Shown in pieces: positions 21,391 through 32,400 of a DNA stretch of 64,000 nucleotides. The notes under the pieces are model-generated. The model was given only the letters and a program-made list of their open reading frames with translations. It ran no database searches and was not told the DNA's origin. This DNA is from an uncultured Bacteroidota bacterium (lineage in GTDB: Bacteria > Bacteroidota > Bacteroidia > B-17B0 > Aurantibacillaceae). The position numbers and the translations under genes were made by a program. The stretch spans positions 248,001-312,000 of the forward strand of contig CALMVZ010000010.1 of the NCBI GenBank assembly GCA_937873155.1. The letters run 5' to 3'. Position 1 is the stretch's first letter. Every line of letters starts with the position of its first letter.

Positions 21391-22425
21391 CTACGAATAC
21401 TTACTTAAAAACTCATCTTCGCTCGAATTAAAAAACAAAGCGAGTTGTTTTACATTTAATTTTTGTTTGTTTTTGTAGTTGGTAATCATATCTCTCAACT
21501 TCATTGGGTTTTCCCTTGGTACATCCAACTCCGCAGGTTCTCTTCTGCGGATATTCATTGAGTTAAATTGATTTATCAAATATCTTTTTTGATTATCGGT
21601 TATAACACCGATATCGTTTGCTCTATATAATAACGCTTGCATGGAAAGTTTCCACTTGCGTTTTAAATCTCCTAATACGTTTAATGTAACACCATCCTTG
21701 AAATCTCCCTTGATATCTTTTTCCGGCATTAAAAATTCGGCAGCAAACTCATTTGCTTCGTGACTTATATCTCTTGTAAAAGAAGGATTAGTATAAAGGT
21801 GCATTACCAAATGCCCTAACTCATAAGCTAAAGTGAATCGTTGACGATCCCCTAAACTTCTTTTATTGGAAAACACTATCGGAAATTTACCATTTGCCAA
21901 AATGCTCATCCCATCCACACGCTCTGTATTAAAATCAAAGTTGATTAACAACAATCCGTTCTCCTCTAATACTTGCGTGAGATTATTAATCGCTCCTTTT
22001 TCAATCTTCCAAAGTTTACGAAGTTTTCGGGCGGCCTCGGTAGGCGATCCCACCTTCTCAATATCCAAAATCGGAAGATTGATTTCAGGAAGCCCGATTG
22101 CGTTTAATAGTTTCTCTACGTGTAGGCGATTAATGTTTACTTCGGCTTCAACCGGAAGGAGAATTTTTTGTGCTACAATATTGCGTTTGCGTAAAGCAAG
22201 TGCGGGAGGTAGCGTTTCGCCTTCCTGATAAAAGAATCCTTCGGGATAGTTTAAAACGGTGCAAATCTCCTTTAAATGATGCTGACCAACCTCGACAAAG
22301 TCCTTTTCTAATCGTGACATATGCGAAGGGGAAAGATGCAATTTATCCGCTAATTCAAGCTGAGATAAGCCTCTCGACTCTCTTGCCAATGCTATCATTT
22401 TAGGATTTAATTTGTTAGGGCTCAT
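21391..22425 (-). CDS. XRE-family repressor with ImmA/IrrE-like domain
   Basis: A 344-aa protein. Residues 9-65 form an XRE HTH (ARESRGLSQLELADKLHLSPSHMSRLEK). Residues about 170-260 form an ImmA/IrrE (DUF955) domain: RFTLAYELGHLVMH and ANEFAAEFLMPE. The usual HELGH zinc motif reads YELGH, so the first metal ligand is Tyr instead of His; the glutamate, second His and the EFAAEFLMP segment are present. Such fusions act as phage or element repressors that respond to damage. Its promoter carries a palindrome in the spacer, suggesting autoregulation. It is divergent from the defence island. Confidence 0.85.
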   Translation of the reverse strand: MSPNKLNPKMIALARESRGLSQLELADKLHLSPSHMSRLEKDFVEVGQHHLKEICTVLNYPEGFFYQEGETLPPALALRKRNIVAQKILLPVEAEVNINRLHVEKLLNAIGLPEINLPILDIEKVGSPTEAARKLRKLWKIEKGAINNLTQVLEENGLLLINFDFNTERVDGMSILANGKFPIVFSNKRSLGDRQRFTLAYELGHLVMHLYTNPSFTRDISHEANEFAAEFLMPEKDIKGDFKDGVTLNVLGDLKRKWKLSMQALLYRANDIGVITDNQKRYLINQFNSMNIRRREPAELDVPRENPMKLRDMITNYKNKQKLNVKQLALFFNSSEDEFLSKYS

Positions 22426-22453
22426 TCGCTATAGTTTTTCTTTAACTGCATAT

Positions 22454-22485
22454 CAAAAGTATAAATGTTCTGCAATATTGCCAAA
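22454..22485 (-). promoter_or_regulatory. Promoter and palindromic operator of the XRE-ImmA gene
   Basis: Minus strand: TTTG (22485-22482), a 20-bp spacer, TACTTTTG (22461-22454), a perfect Bacteroidota promoter. The spacer begins with the palindrome GCAATATTGC (22481-22472), a fitting site for the HTH dimer. Confidence 0.7.
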
Positions 22486-22671
22486 TTAATTACCCTATTT
22501 ATTTCCATTAATCGTTCAAGATATTGATTAACAACCATTTAATAATTTTTGCTTGTACTCCCGACCATTATTTCGTCCAAAAAAGATAAAGAATTGATTT
22601 TGTTGCAGTTGATGTTTTTCATTGACAATTTAATCTCCTTTTTCACAGAAACTTATGTTAATTTTAACTAT

Positions 22672-22704
22672 TTTGGAGACTTATTACCGAATTCATAATT
22701 TTTG
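22672..22704 (+). promoter_or_regulatory. Promoter of the defence island
   Basis: TTTG (22672-22675), 20 bp, TAATTTTTG (22696-22704; one T longer than TAnnTTTG). The ATG at 22721 follows after 16 bp. As all seven large genes behind it are 33 bp or less apart, it may drive the whole set. Confidence 0.55.
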
Positions 22705-22720
22705 CGTTGCTAAATACTAA

Positions 22721-25700
22721 ATGGGGACTAAATTTTTCACAAATGAAGGTCAAAACACTTTGCTTCAAAAATTCAAAGGTGTTTTTGAGAACAATAAAGA
22801 CATTGAGTTTTTCGATGCACTAATTGGTTATTTCAGAGCTTCCGGATATTTTAGGATCAGACAATTTTTACATGATGTTCCTCAAATCAGAATTTTAATC
22901 GGTATTAATGTCGACAAGATTATTGAGAAGTACCATTCAAAAGGTCTTTTGTTTCAAGGCGATGCCAATCAGACCTTGGTCGAGTTTCTAAACGAAGCCA
23001 AAGAAGATATCCAACAATCAGATTACAATCGTGAAGTTGAAGAAGGCATTTTGCAATTCATAAAAGACATTGCTTCTAAAAAAATTCTGATTAAAGCACA
23101 CCCAAGCAAAAAGCTTCATGCAAAAATTTATATTTTCCGCCCCGACAAATGGAACGAACATCGTTCAGGTAGTGTAATTACAGGCTCTTCAAATCTTACC
23201 GATGCAGGACTTGGTGCAGGAGATAATTTTAATTATGAGTTTAATGTTGTTCTAAATGATTATGATGATGTGAAGTTTGCTTCTGATGAGTTTGAAAAAC
23301 TTTGGTTGGAAGGGATTGCAATCTTGCCTGTAGAAATAGAAAGAGTAAAACAAGAGACTTATTTAAATGAAAACTTCTCTCCTTTTGAAGTTTATATAAA
23401 ATTCCTAATTGAATATTTTGGCAAGAGCGTTGAGTTTGATCCTAACTCGGTAAGTGATTTGCCTAAAGGATTCAAAAGACTTTCTTATCAAATTGATGCG
23501 GTTAACGAGGGATTTAAGTTGTTACAAAAGCATAATGGTTTTTTCCTTGCCGATGTTGTTGGTTTGGGAAAAACAATTGTCGGAACATTAATTGCGAAAA
23601 AGTTTTTCTATTCAAACGACTTCCCTTCGCACGTTTCTAATATTTTAATTGTTGTACCTCCTGCAATTAAAGAAAACTGGATTGAAACATTAGAGAAATT
23701 CCAATTGCATAATTACACTATCATTACTAATGGAAGTTTGCATAAAATTAGTGATCCTGAAAAGTATGACTTGATTTTAATTGATGAGGCACACAAATTC
23801 CGAAACGATACAGCAGAAGCGTATAACGAGTTACAGAAACTCTGCAAAACAAAAACAAAACGCATTTTAAAAGATGGTTCTAAAGCGGAAAAAAAAGTAA
23901 TTCTTATATCTGCAACGCCATTAAATAACCGCCCTGAAGACATAGCCAATCAAGTTTATTTATTTCAGGATGCAAAAGATTCTACGCTTGAAATTTCCAA
24001 TCTTCAACATTTCTTCAGAAAAAGAATTGATGAGTATAAAAAACTGAAAGACAATCCGAGTATTTCAGAAGTACAGGAAGGCGTTAAAAAAATCTATCAG
24101 GAAATAAGAGATAAAGTAATTGCCCCTCTTACAGTTCGCAGAACAAGAAGCGATTTGAAAGCTCATGAACAGTACACTTCCGATTTGGGAAGCCAGGGTA
24201 TTGTTTTTCCTGATATTGAAAAGCCAAGAAAAATATTTTATCAATTAGGTGAAAGTCTCGATGACTTGTATGACAAAACAATGTATTTGCTAAGTCACGA
24301 AATTGATGGTGTAAAATATTATCGTTATCAGGCAATCAAATTTTTATTAGCAAGTAAAAAATCAAAATATAAAAATGCTGACGTTGCATCTGCTGCGTTG
24401 GCCAAGATTATGAAAACCCTTCTTGTGAAGAGGATTGATAGTAGCTTCTTTGCATTCAAAGCGTCCCTAAACAGATTTGCTGAAGCAACAGGAGCAATGA
24501 TTAAAATGTTTGAGGCAGGAACGGTGTTCATTGCTCCGAACTTAAACGTAACAGAATATATTGTTGAAGAGCGCGAGGACGAGTTAATGCAACGAATTTT
24601 AGATTTAAAAGAAACCGATCCAACAATAGAAATTTGTACACCGGATGATTTTCAGCAAGAATTTTTTGAAGGTCTTAAACGTGACTACGCAATTTTAGTT
24701 GATTTAAATAACCGATGGAAGAATGTTACAGAAGATCCAAAATTGGATGAGTTTGTAAACAGGATAAATAATGAGTTGCTTAACAAGGAAATTAATCCAC
24801 AATCAAAGTTGGTAGTTTTTTCTGAGTCGAGGGAAACTACCAACTACTTAGTTGAGCATTTAAAAAGTTTAGGCAGAACAGATGTTTTAGAGGTTCATGC
24901 CGGAAACAGAAATAATTTAAGAGAAACTGTAAGAAATAATTTCGATGCTAATATTCCCCGTGAATCCTATCGTTCAGATTATAACATTGTTATTTCTACA
25001 GAAGTATTGGCAGAAGGTGTAAATCTCCACCGTGCCAACGTGATTGTAAATTATGACACTCCTTGGAACTCAACAAAATTAATGCAACGGATTGGTCGGG
25101 TTAATAGGATTGGATCAATCGCACCAAAAGTTTATATCTATAATTTTTATCCGACTTCAAAAGTTAACGATGACATTGAGTTGGAGAAAAAAGCAATAAT
25201 GAAATTACAAGCCTTCCACTCCGCATTAGGTGAGGATAGCGAGATATATTCTCCTGATGAGGAAACACAATCTTTCGGATTGTTTGATAAAAATGTTGAG
25301 GAAGAGAAAGATGAGAAGTTGGCTTTTTTAATGGAACTAAGGAAGTTTAAAGAAGAAAATCCTGAATTATTCCGGAGAATAAAAAATATGCCTTTAAGGG
25401 CTCGTGTTGGGCGGAAGGAAAGAACTAAGCGAGATACAACTATTTGTTTTATTCGAAACAATAGAAGAGATGCTTTCTATTGGATGCGTTCCGATGGTTC
25501 TTTGGAGGAAATGACTTTTGTTGAAGTGTCGAGAGAATTCAGGGCAGACACACCCGAAAAGGGAATTGAACTTCATGATGAGCATCATACTCACGTTAAC
25601 AAAGCACTTCTTGATTTCCACACTAAGTTACAAGAAGAGATGGCAAGTGGTCAAGTTGTAGATACTACACAGGGGCCAAATGAAAAACGTGCTTTATCAT

Positions 25701-26008
25701 ATTTGGATGGATTTTTATCTCTTCCATTTATTGGTGAAGTTGAAAAGGATAAAATAAAAGCCGCGAAACAAGCGATAAAACTCGGTAGGTTTCAAAAACT
25801 ACAACGTGATGTTAATGCACTTAAGAAAAACGTAAAGAAAACCCCAATGAAAGCGGTAGATTTATTAGATGCTATCATTAAGATAATTGATAAGTATCCA
25901 ATAGAGCATGGCGACAATGGTGATTCAAGACCAACTGTAACAATCAAATCATTTGAGAAATTTAAACCTGAAATTATTATTTCAGAGTCTTTTTCTTTCA
26001 CTAAATAA
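22721..26008 (+). CDS. PLD-nuclease / SNF2-type helicase-translocase
   Basis: A 1095-aa defence protein. Residues 1-210 form a phospholipase D-like nuclease domain with LHAKIYIF (HxK, about 132) and GSSNLTDAG (about 163). Then comes a SNF2-like SF2 motor: Walker A DVVGLGKT near 277, LILIDEAH near 354, SATPLNNRPEDI, and in lobe 2 STEVLAEGVNLHRAN and QRIGRVNRIG near 790. It is likely to move on DNA and cut with the PLD domain. The methylase gene starts 5 bp downstream, so the two look like the restriction and modification parts of an ATP-dependent R-M system, comparable to PLD-type enzymes such as NgoAVII or CglI. Confidence 0.85.
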   Translation: MGTKFFTNEGQNTLLQKFKGVFENNKDIEFFDALIGYFRASGYFRIRQFLHDVPQIRILIGINVDKIIEKYHSKGLLFQGDANQTLVEFLNEAKEDIQQSDYNREVEEGILQFIKDIASKKILIKAHPSKKLHAKIYIFRPDKWNEHRSGSVITGSSNLTDAGLGAGDNFNYEFNVVLNDYDDVKFASDEFEKLWLEGIAILPVEIERVKQETYLNENFSPFEVYIKFLIEYFGKSVEFDPNSVSDLPKGFKRLSYQIDAVNEGFKLLQKHNGFFLADVVGLGKTIVGTLIAKKFFYSNDFPSHVSNILIVVPPAIKENWIETLEKFQLHNYTIITNGSLHKISDPEKYDLILIDEAHKFRNDTAEAYNELQKLCKTKTKRILKDGSKAEKKVILISATPLNNRPEDIANQVYLFQDAKDSTLEISNLQHFFRKRIDEYKKLKDNPSISEVQEGVKKIYQEIRDKVIAPLTVRRTRSDLKAHEQYTSDLGSQGIVFPDIEKPRKIFYQLGESLDDLYDKTMYLLSHEIDGVKYYRYQAIKFLLASKKSKYKNADVASAALAKIMKTLLVKRIDSSFFAFKASLNRFAEATGAMIKMFEAGTVFIAPNLNVTEYIVEEREDELMQRILDLKETDPTIEICTPDDFQQEFFEGLKRDYAILVDLNNRWKNVTEDPKLDEFVNRINNELLNKEINPQSKLVVFSESRETTNYLVEHLKSLGRTDVLEVHAGNRNNLRETVRNNFDANIPRESYRSDYNIVISTEVLAEGVNLHRANVIVNYDTPWNSTKLMQRIGRVNRIGSIAPKVYIYNFYPTSKVNDDIELEKKAIMKLQAFHSALGEDSEIYSPDEETQSFGLFDKNVEEEKDEKLAFLMELRKFKEENPELFRRIKNMPLRARVGRKERTKRDTTICFIRNNRRDAFYWMRSDGSLEEMTFVEVSREFRADTPEKGIELHDEHHTHVNKALLDFHTKLQEEMASGQVVDTTQGPNEKRALSYLDGFLSLPFIGEVEKDKIKAAKQAIKLGRFQKLQRDVNALKKNVKKTPMKAVDLLDAIIKIIDKYPIEHGDNGDSRPTVTIKSFEKFKPEIIISESFSFTK

Positions 26009-26013
26009 TAATC

Positions 26014-29000
26014 ATGGTAAAAGACGAATTAAGAAAATTATTGAATCAGCCGTACAAATCGGACAACTGGAAAAAAGTAACTGAGTTTGTTTTTCCTAAT
26101 GTTTCTTATTTACAGAAACCGCAGGACATTCCATTTGTTAACGAAAAAATAGAGAGCTTCAAACAAATTGGTAATGTGAAACTTGCTGATGGAAAAAACT
26201 TAGCAATGTTTGAAGTTCATGTCGCTGAAAATATAAACTTAGCCAGTAATAGAGTTGAATTAAGAAAATTAGTTGCCCCCCTTATAGATCAGGAGCGAAA
26301 TCATGGCGTTCTTGTTATATATGAACAAGGGAAGGATGATTATAGATTTACCTTCACCGCAAAGAGTACAGAGTTTGATGAGAATGAAGGTGATTTTAAA
26401 AATTTAGAAACTGATGCTAAACGTTTCACTTATATATTAGGGAAAAACGAAAGTTGCAAAACCGCTGCAAATCGTTTTTGGGAGTTAAGTTCTAATAAAG
26501 AAAAAGCTACTATCAAGGATGTAGAGCAAGCCTTTTCGGTGGAGCGGTTGAATAAAGAATTCTTTGAAAAATATAAAAATTTTTATGAGGATTTTGTTCA
26601 GCACATTACAGGGAAGCGTTTTGAAAAGGAAAAAGGTAAGTGGGTTGAAAAGACAAAAGGAAAACCAATTCCTGAACACAAAACAGTTTTTGGTGGTGAT
26701 GATAAAGTAACTCGAAATTTTGTTAAACTTTTATTGGGTCGTTTAGTTTTTATTCAGTTTCTCCAAAAGAAAGGTTGGATGGGTGTTCCGGCTTCGAATA
26801 AAAAATGGAAAGATGGTGAAAAGGATTTTTTAGCAAAGCTTTTTGATTCCTGTAAAAGCAAGGATAAATTTCACACTAACAGCCTTTACAAGTTATTTTA
26901 TAATGCATTTAATACTCCGAATAGGGCAAATGATATTTTTGATCTGACCGGGAGTCGAGTTCCTTACTTGAATGGCGGGTTATTTGAAAATGAATACCCG
27001 AATACCGATAAGATTAATTTTCCGGCAGAGTATTTTCAACAACTCTTAGATTTTTTCGGACAGTACAATTTTACGATTGACGAAAATGATCCGTTGGATC
27101 ACGAAGTTGGAATTGACCCCGAAATGCTCGGTCACATCTTCGAAAATTTATTGGAGGACAATAAAGATAAGGGAGCTTATTATACGCCCAAAGTTATTGT
27201 GCAGCATATGTGTCAAGAGAGTTTAATTCAGTATTTGAAAGCACATTTAATAAAAGATAAGCGGTGGCCTAAAAACAAGAAGGATGAGATTCGATTTACG
27301 GAGAAATTAGAGGATTTTGTTCGAAAAAAAACTGCATCCTCAATTATTGATTTTGACCAAGAGATTGCTTTCGCACTTAGAAATGTGAAGATATGTGATC
27401 CTGCAATTGGTTCTGGTGCATTCCCAATGGGATTACTTAATGAAATATTTTATTGTATGCAGGTGCTTTATGATGCAAGTCCTGATGTTGTCGGTGAAGT
27501 TTGGGAAATGCAAAATTGGCAAGCAGATGTTGTTAAGAAGAACATAATCCAACATAGTATTTATGGGGTTGACTTAGAAAAGGGTGCAGTTGATATTGCT
27601 CGATTGCGCTTTTGGTTAAGTCTTATTGTTGACGAAAAGGAACCTTATCCATTACCGAATCTTGATTTCAAGATTATGCAGGGAAACAGCTTATTTGAAA
27701 GCTATGAAGGTGTTGATCTTAGTAAAATTGCATCAAACAAGACAGTTTTAACGGAGGTCTCGCATGATCTATTTGGTAATCCGACAAACAGTCAACTTAG
27801 CATAACAGACTCGGAAATTATTGAAACGAGTAACATTCATGAACTTATTGAACAGTACTTTAACGCTCAACAACCTGAAAAGAAACAAAAATTAAAAAAG
27901 GAAATCGATGATATTATTCATCGGCACATCGATTATAATCTTGAGTTTGAGGAAAATCGAATTCATATTGCTTTAGCTAATGTAAGGAAGAAATTATCTT
28001 TTGTTAATCTTGATAAAAAGCAACCCAAAGGGACTTACGAAAAGAACTTAAAGATTAAAGAAATTCTCGATAAGGAGTTAAAAACAAAAGAAAGCGAGCT
28101 AAAATCTCTTCAAAAGAAAAGAAAAGAATTGCATGATTTGCAGGTAAAAGCTGAAAAGCCTTATTTCCTGTGGCATTTATTCTTTAAGGATGTATTTGAA
28201 GAAAATGGTTTTGATATTGTGATTGGAAATCCACCTTGGGGTAGTGGATTAGACAACGATTTAGTTTATTTAAAAAAACTATATCCTGATACTACAACTG
28301 AACATACTGACAGCTTCAAAATATTCATTGATGCTGGGTTGCGACTTATTAAGGAGAATGGTTGTCTTTCAATGATAATTCCAAATACCTTGTTGCGCCA
28401 AAGCCGATTGAAAGATGTTAGGAAGCTGCTATTACAGAAAGAAGTTGTTTCCGTTATTAATTTAGGAGAAAATATCTTCGAAGAAGTTGTTACACCTTCG
28501 TGCATTGTTTTTTGCAAGAATTCAGCGTATAATGATGAACTAACGGTTTCTTATTATGATATTTCAAATTTGAACCTTTCAAAACGAAATGTAGAGTTAC
28601 GAAATACAAAAAAATATAGTAAGATCTTGCAGTCAGTGTTTTTAGAAAATCCGGAATTTTCTTTTACACCTCCCATTCTACTTCACTCTGTTCCAACCAT
28701 CCTGTTAGGTAACTTTAACGATTTCCAATGTAAGGATGTCGGTATACAATGTCAAAGAAATAATGTTGGCAAAGAAAAACGAGCAAAAAGTGATTTAGCT
28801 AAAAAGATATTTCTTGATCATAAGTTTAATGCGAAGTCTATCATGTATTGGAAAGGGCGTGACATTGATAGATATAAAGCTAAAAAAGAAACTGGAAGAT
28901 TTTTCAGAAATGATTATGCAACACTCGTGAAAGAGAACGAGACTGTTTATCTGAACGAATCAGTATATAATTCAAATCCTAAAATTATATTCAGACAAAC

Positions 29001-29445
29001 TGCCGACCACATAATTGCTGTTTTAGATGAAGACAAAAGATGGTTTGATGGGAGTGCAATTGGCCTCATAAAAAGTCAAGAGTCTAACTATGATATTTTG
29101 TATCTCCTGGGTATCCTTAATTCTAAATATTCTAAATGGTATTACCACAAATTGGTTAACGAAGAAGGCAGGGTTTTTGCACAAGTCAAATTATCTAAGG
29201 CAAAACAAATTCCAATTAGGGTAATCGATTTTTCGGAAAAGGAACAGAAGAAATTACATGACTCTTTGGTTGAATTGGTTAAAAGGATGATAGAACTGAA
29301 TAGCGATTTTGATAGTAAGGCCAATGAGTTGTCTGATTCTGTTGACAAAGCAATTGATAAGCTCGTTTATGAATTGTACGATTTAAAGCCGGAGCAAATT
29401 AAAGTAATTGAGGAAGCGTATCAAACAAACGAACTTAAAGTTTAA
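26014..29445 (+). CDS. Eco57I-type DNA N6-adenine methyltransferase with target-recognition domain
   Basis: A 1143-aa class I SAM enzyme. SAM motif I is CDPAIGSGAFPMGL near residue 462, with DLEKGAVDIARLRFWLS (motif II/III) behind, and catalytic motif IV IGNPPWGSG near 739. Residues 985-1080 (NPKIIFRQTADHIIAV, GILNSKYSKWYYHKLV) resemble the TaqI-type C-terminal recognition domain. The N-terminal 400 residues contain ELRKLVAPLID and a GAYYTPKVIVQHM segment before motif I. No nuclease motif was seen in it. It should protect host DNA from the PLD-SNF2 partner upstream; target unknown. Confidence 0.88.
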   Translation: MVKDELRKLLNQPYKSDNWKKVTEFVFPNVSYLQKPQDIPFVNEKIESFKQIGNVKLADGKNLAMFEVHVAENINLASNRVELRKLVAPLIDQERNHGVLVIYEQGKDDYRFTFTAKSTEFDENEGDFKNLETDAKRFTYILGKNESCKTAANRFWELSSNKEKATIKDVEQAFSVERLNKEFFEKYKNFYEDFVQHITGKRFEKEKGKWVEKTKGKPIPEHKTVFGGDDKVTRNFVKLLLGRLVFIQFLQKKGWMGVPASNKKWKDGEKDFLAKLFDSCKSKDKFHTNSLYKLFYNAFNTPNRANDIFDLTGSRVPYLNGGLFENEYPNTDKINFPAEYFQQLLDFFGQYNFTIDENDPLDHEVGIDPEMLGHIFENLLEDNKDKGAYYTPKVIVQHMCQESLIQYLKAHLIKDKRWPKNKKDEIRFTEKLEDFVRKKTASSIIDFDQEIAFALRNVKICDPAIGSGAFPMGLLNEIFYCMQVLYDASPDVVGEVWEMQNWQADVVKKNIIQHSIYGVDLEKGAVDIARLRFWLSLIVDEKEPYPLPNLDFKIMQGNSLFESYEGVDLSKIASNKTVLTEVSHDLFGNPTNSQLSITDSEIIETSNIHELIEQYFNAQQPEKKQKLKKEIDDIIHRHIDYNLEFEENRIHIALANVRKKLSFVNLDKKQPKGTYEKNLKIKEILDKELKTKESELKSLQKKRKELHDLQVKAEKPYFLWHLFFKDVFEENGFDIVIGNPPWGSGLDNDLVYLKKLYPDTTTEHTDSFKIFIDAGLRLIKENGCLSMIIPNTLLRQSRLKDVRKLLLQKEVVSVINLGENIFEEVVTPSCIVFCKNSAYNDELTVSYYDISNLNLSKRNVELRNTKKYSKILQSVFLENPEFSFTPPILLHSVPTILLGNFNDFQCKDVGIQCQRNNVGKEKRAKSDLAKKIFLDHKFNAKSIMYWKGRDIDRYKAKKETGRFFRNDYATLVKENETVYLNESVYNSNPKIIFRQTADHIIAVLDEDKRWFDGSAIGLIKSQESNYDILYLLGILNSKYSKWYYHKLVNEEGRVFAQVKLSKAKQIPIRVIDFSEKEQKKLHDSLVELVKRMIELNSDFDSKANELSDSVDKAIDKLVYELYDLKPEQIKVIEEAYQTNELKV

Positions 29446-29453
29446 AGAGTATT

Positions 29454-32400
29454 ATGGCGTGGAAGTTAGACCCAAATACGGAAAAACAATGGAAGCCTAT
29501 CATAAGTGGGTTATATGAATTATTATATAACAACAAAGAGAAAGTTAAATCATTACCGGGTTTTGAGTATGTAAAAGATTTAGGCGTTCTTGATTTTCCC
29601 AGTATAGGTGAGGCGCGAAAATTCGAAGTTTCTTACAAAGGAACAGGCTATGCTTTATACATTCATTTTTATAATAGAGATAATGGGAATTGTCTTGCTA
29701 TCACTAACGAATTAAATGGAAGAAATTTATTACATCTTGTTTTAGATAGTTATTTAGAGGGAACTCCATCAGGAACTCGGATATGGCATGATGGTAAAAT
29801 AACAGGCATAGCAAATCTTACATCTGAAAAATTAATTACTTATGTTAAAAGGAAAGAACCAAGTTTAATTAAAACCGAACCTGATTATGGTGACTATGTT
29901 GAATTTGGTATAGTTGATGAGAAAGAGAAGTTATCCTTTTCAAATCCAAAGATTTTAAAATTATTTTCCAATCTTATATTGTTTGGTATTCTCCGCCACG
30001 AAATAAAAAAGGATTTTAAAGCAGAAGATTTTGAAGAAGACGATATCAACGCTGAATCCGATAAAAAATTTCTATTAGTAAATATTACATGGAACAGCAA
30101 GGACTGGCAAGAGACAAGCGAGGATAAAAGTAACCACAGACACGTTGTTGGTGGTGGTGTTCCCCATGAGAGTTGGAATTTCGATTTTAACAACCCAAGA
30201 AATACCGAGGATTTTATTTATGGGTATGCTCAATTTACCAATACACCAACAAGAGTTAAAGGAGATAATAACTTACTGATTTTCTATTCTCAAAATAAAA
30301 TAGTTGGTTTCTACGGCAAGGCCAAAATCATATCCGAAGCCGTTGAAGTAAACGAAGTTGAAAGTTACAACCTAATAGGATCAAGGCCATTGTGCGTGTT
30401 GCTGAATAATAAAATTGATGACGCTAAGGAAAAAGGTTATTTAGAAGATAAACAAAGAGTTGGTCAGACTGGGTTTACTTATTTAGAGAAGGAATCTACT
30501 ATTGAAAAAATATTGAACGAGGCGATCAACCTTAACCCTGATAAAAAGAAAATCTTAGAGTCGATCAAGGATTGGGCATTTAATAATTCAAGGAGATATA
30601 CTCCTGAAGAGATTAAAGAAATGTTTACTTCCTATTTAAATGAACGTGGGCCACAAAGCAGCGACAAATATATTAGTAGCATTGAAGGAAAAGTAAGTGA
30701 ATGGTGTCGCAAACACAAATTTGTCGGAGAAACGGTCTATGAAAAATACCTCCCAACCGAAGTTGATGAAATGTTCAACAAATTAGGTGATCTTGAAGAT
30801 ATACGAATAAACAAAAACACATTCTTTACCCCTATGAATTGGTATAGGGATTTTTGTGATGATTTAGCAGCAAAAGGAACGAATGTTTCCTACTGGATTT
30901 TTCAAGCTAACCCAACCAAAGTTTATCGAATTGTTGATGCATTAAAAGCAGGTGTACTTAATAGTTGGATGGTTAATCAATATAGCAAGGAAATTAAAAA
31001 GGGAGACAAAGTTATTCTTTGGGTTACCGGGGAGATTGCAGGGGTTTATGCGTTGGCAACCATTACTTCTGATATTTCAATTTTTAATAATGAAGAGGAA
31101 CGAGAATACTATATTGATAAATCACAAATTACTCCAAGTGAAAGAGTAAGTCTTCGAATGGATCACAATCTTGTTGCAAGGCCAATATTCAAAGAAGAAG
31201 TTTTAAATAATTCAAATTTATCTGATTTAAATCAAGGAAGAGCAGGAACAAATTTCCCTGCTACAAAATTACAGTACGAAACAATTTTGCATTTAATAAA
31301 CTCCAAACCTATGGATTCAAATAATCACAACCCGCTTAATCAAATTCTTTTTGGCCCTCCTGGGACTGGGAAAACCTATCATACAATTTCAGAAGCAATA
31401 AAAATTGTTGACTCGAAATATTATGAAGCTAATTCGCAAAATCGTGAAAAATTACAGGAGCGATTTAACGAACTTTTAATAAAGGATTGGGTTAACCCAA
31501 GTGGGCAGATAGCGTTCTGTACTTTTCATCAATCCTTCAGTTACGAGGATTTTGTTGAAGGCATAAAGCCTAAAACTACAAAAACGCAACAAGTTTACTA
31601 CGAAATTGAAGATGGGATTTTTAAAAGTATTTGTCGCCACGCAGATGCAATAAATAATGCCAAGTCATTAGTGAAGGATAATTTAATTTCTTTTTCACAA
31701 GCTGAATTTAATACGGCAATATTTTATAAAGTTTCTTTGGGAGATAGTACAAAGGCGGAAGACAAAGAAATTTATAATTATTGTATTAATAATAACTGCA
31801 TCGCAATAGGCTTTGGTGACGGTATTGATTTTTCAGGTAAGGACGAAACAGAGGTAAATGAGATTGTAGCGGAAAATAAACTTGATGCGTACACAGCATC
31901 CCAAATTAATTACTTCAAAAATTATTTGAAGGTTGGCGATTACGTTGTTATTTCTAATGGAAATAGCTATATCCGTGCTTTAGGCAAAGTAACAGGGGAA
32001 TATGAGTTTAAGGAAAATGGAGAAATCAGGTACGATCATTTCCGTAATGTTGAATGGCTATTTAGTGATCGCGACATTCCTGTCAATGAATTTTACAGCA
32101 AAGGATTACAACAAAAAACAATTTATAAGTTAAAAAGCGAGTTCATTATTCCTGAGTTTTTTGTTCGTGAAACAAAAAGGGCTGAAGTAAAAGACGAGCA
32201 AAAAAACTTTGTAATAATTATTGATGAAATAAATCGTGGCAATGTCTCTTCAATTTTTGGAGAGTTGATCACTCTTATTGAACCAACTAAAAGAGCAACT
32301 TGTCCGGAAGAATTATCTGTAGTATTACCGTACTCCAAAACCCAATTTAAAGTTCCGTCAAATGTTTTTGTTGTAGGAACAATGAATACAGCGGATAGAA

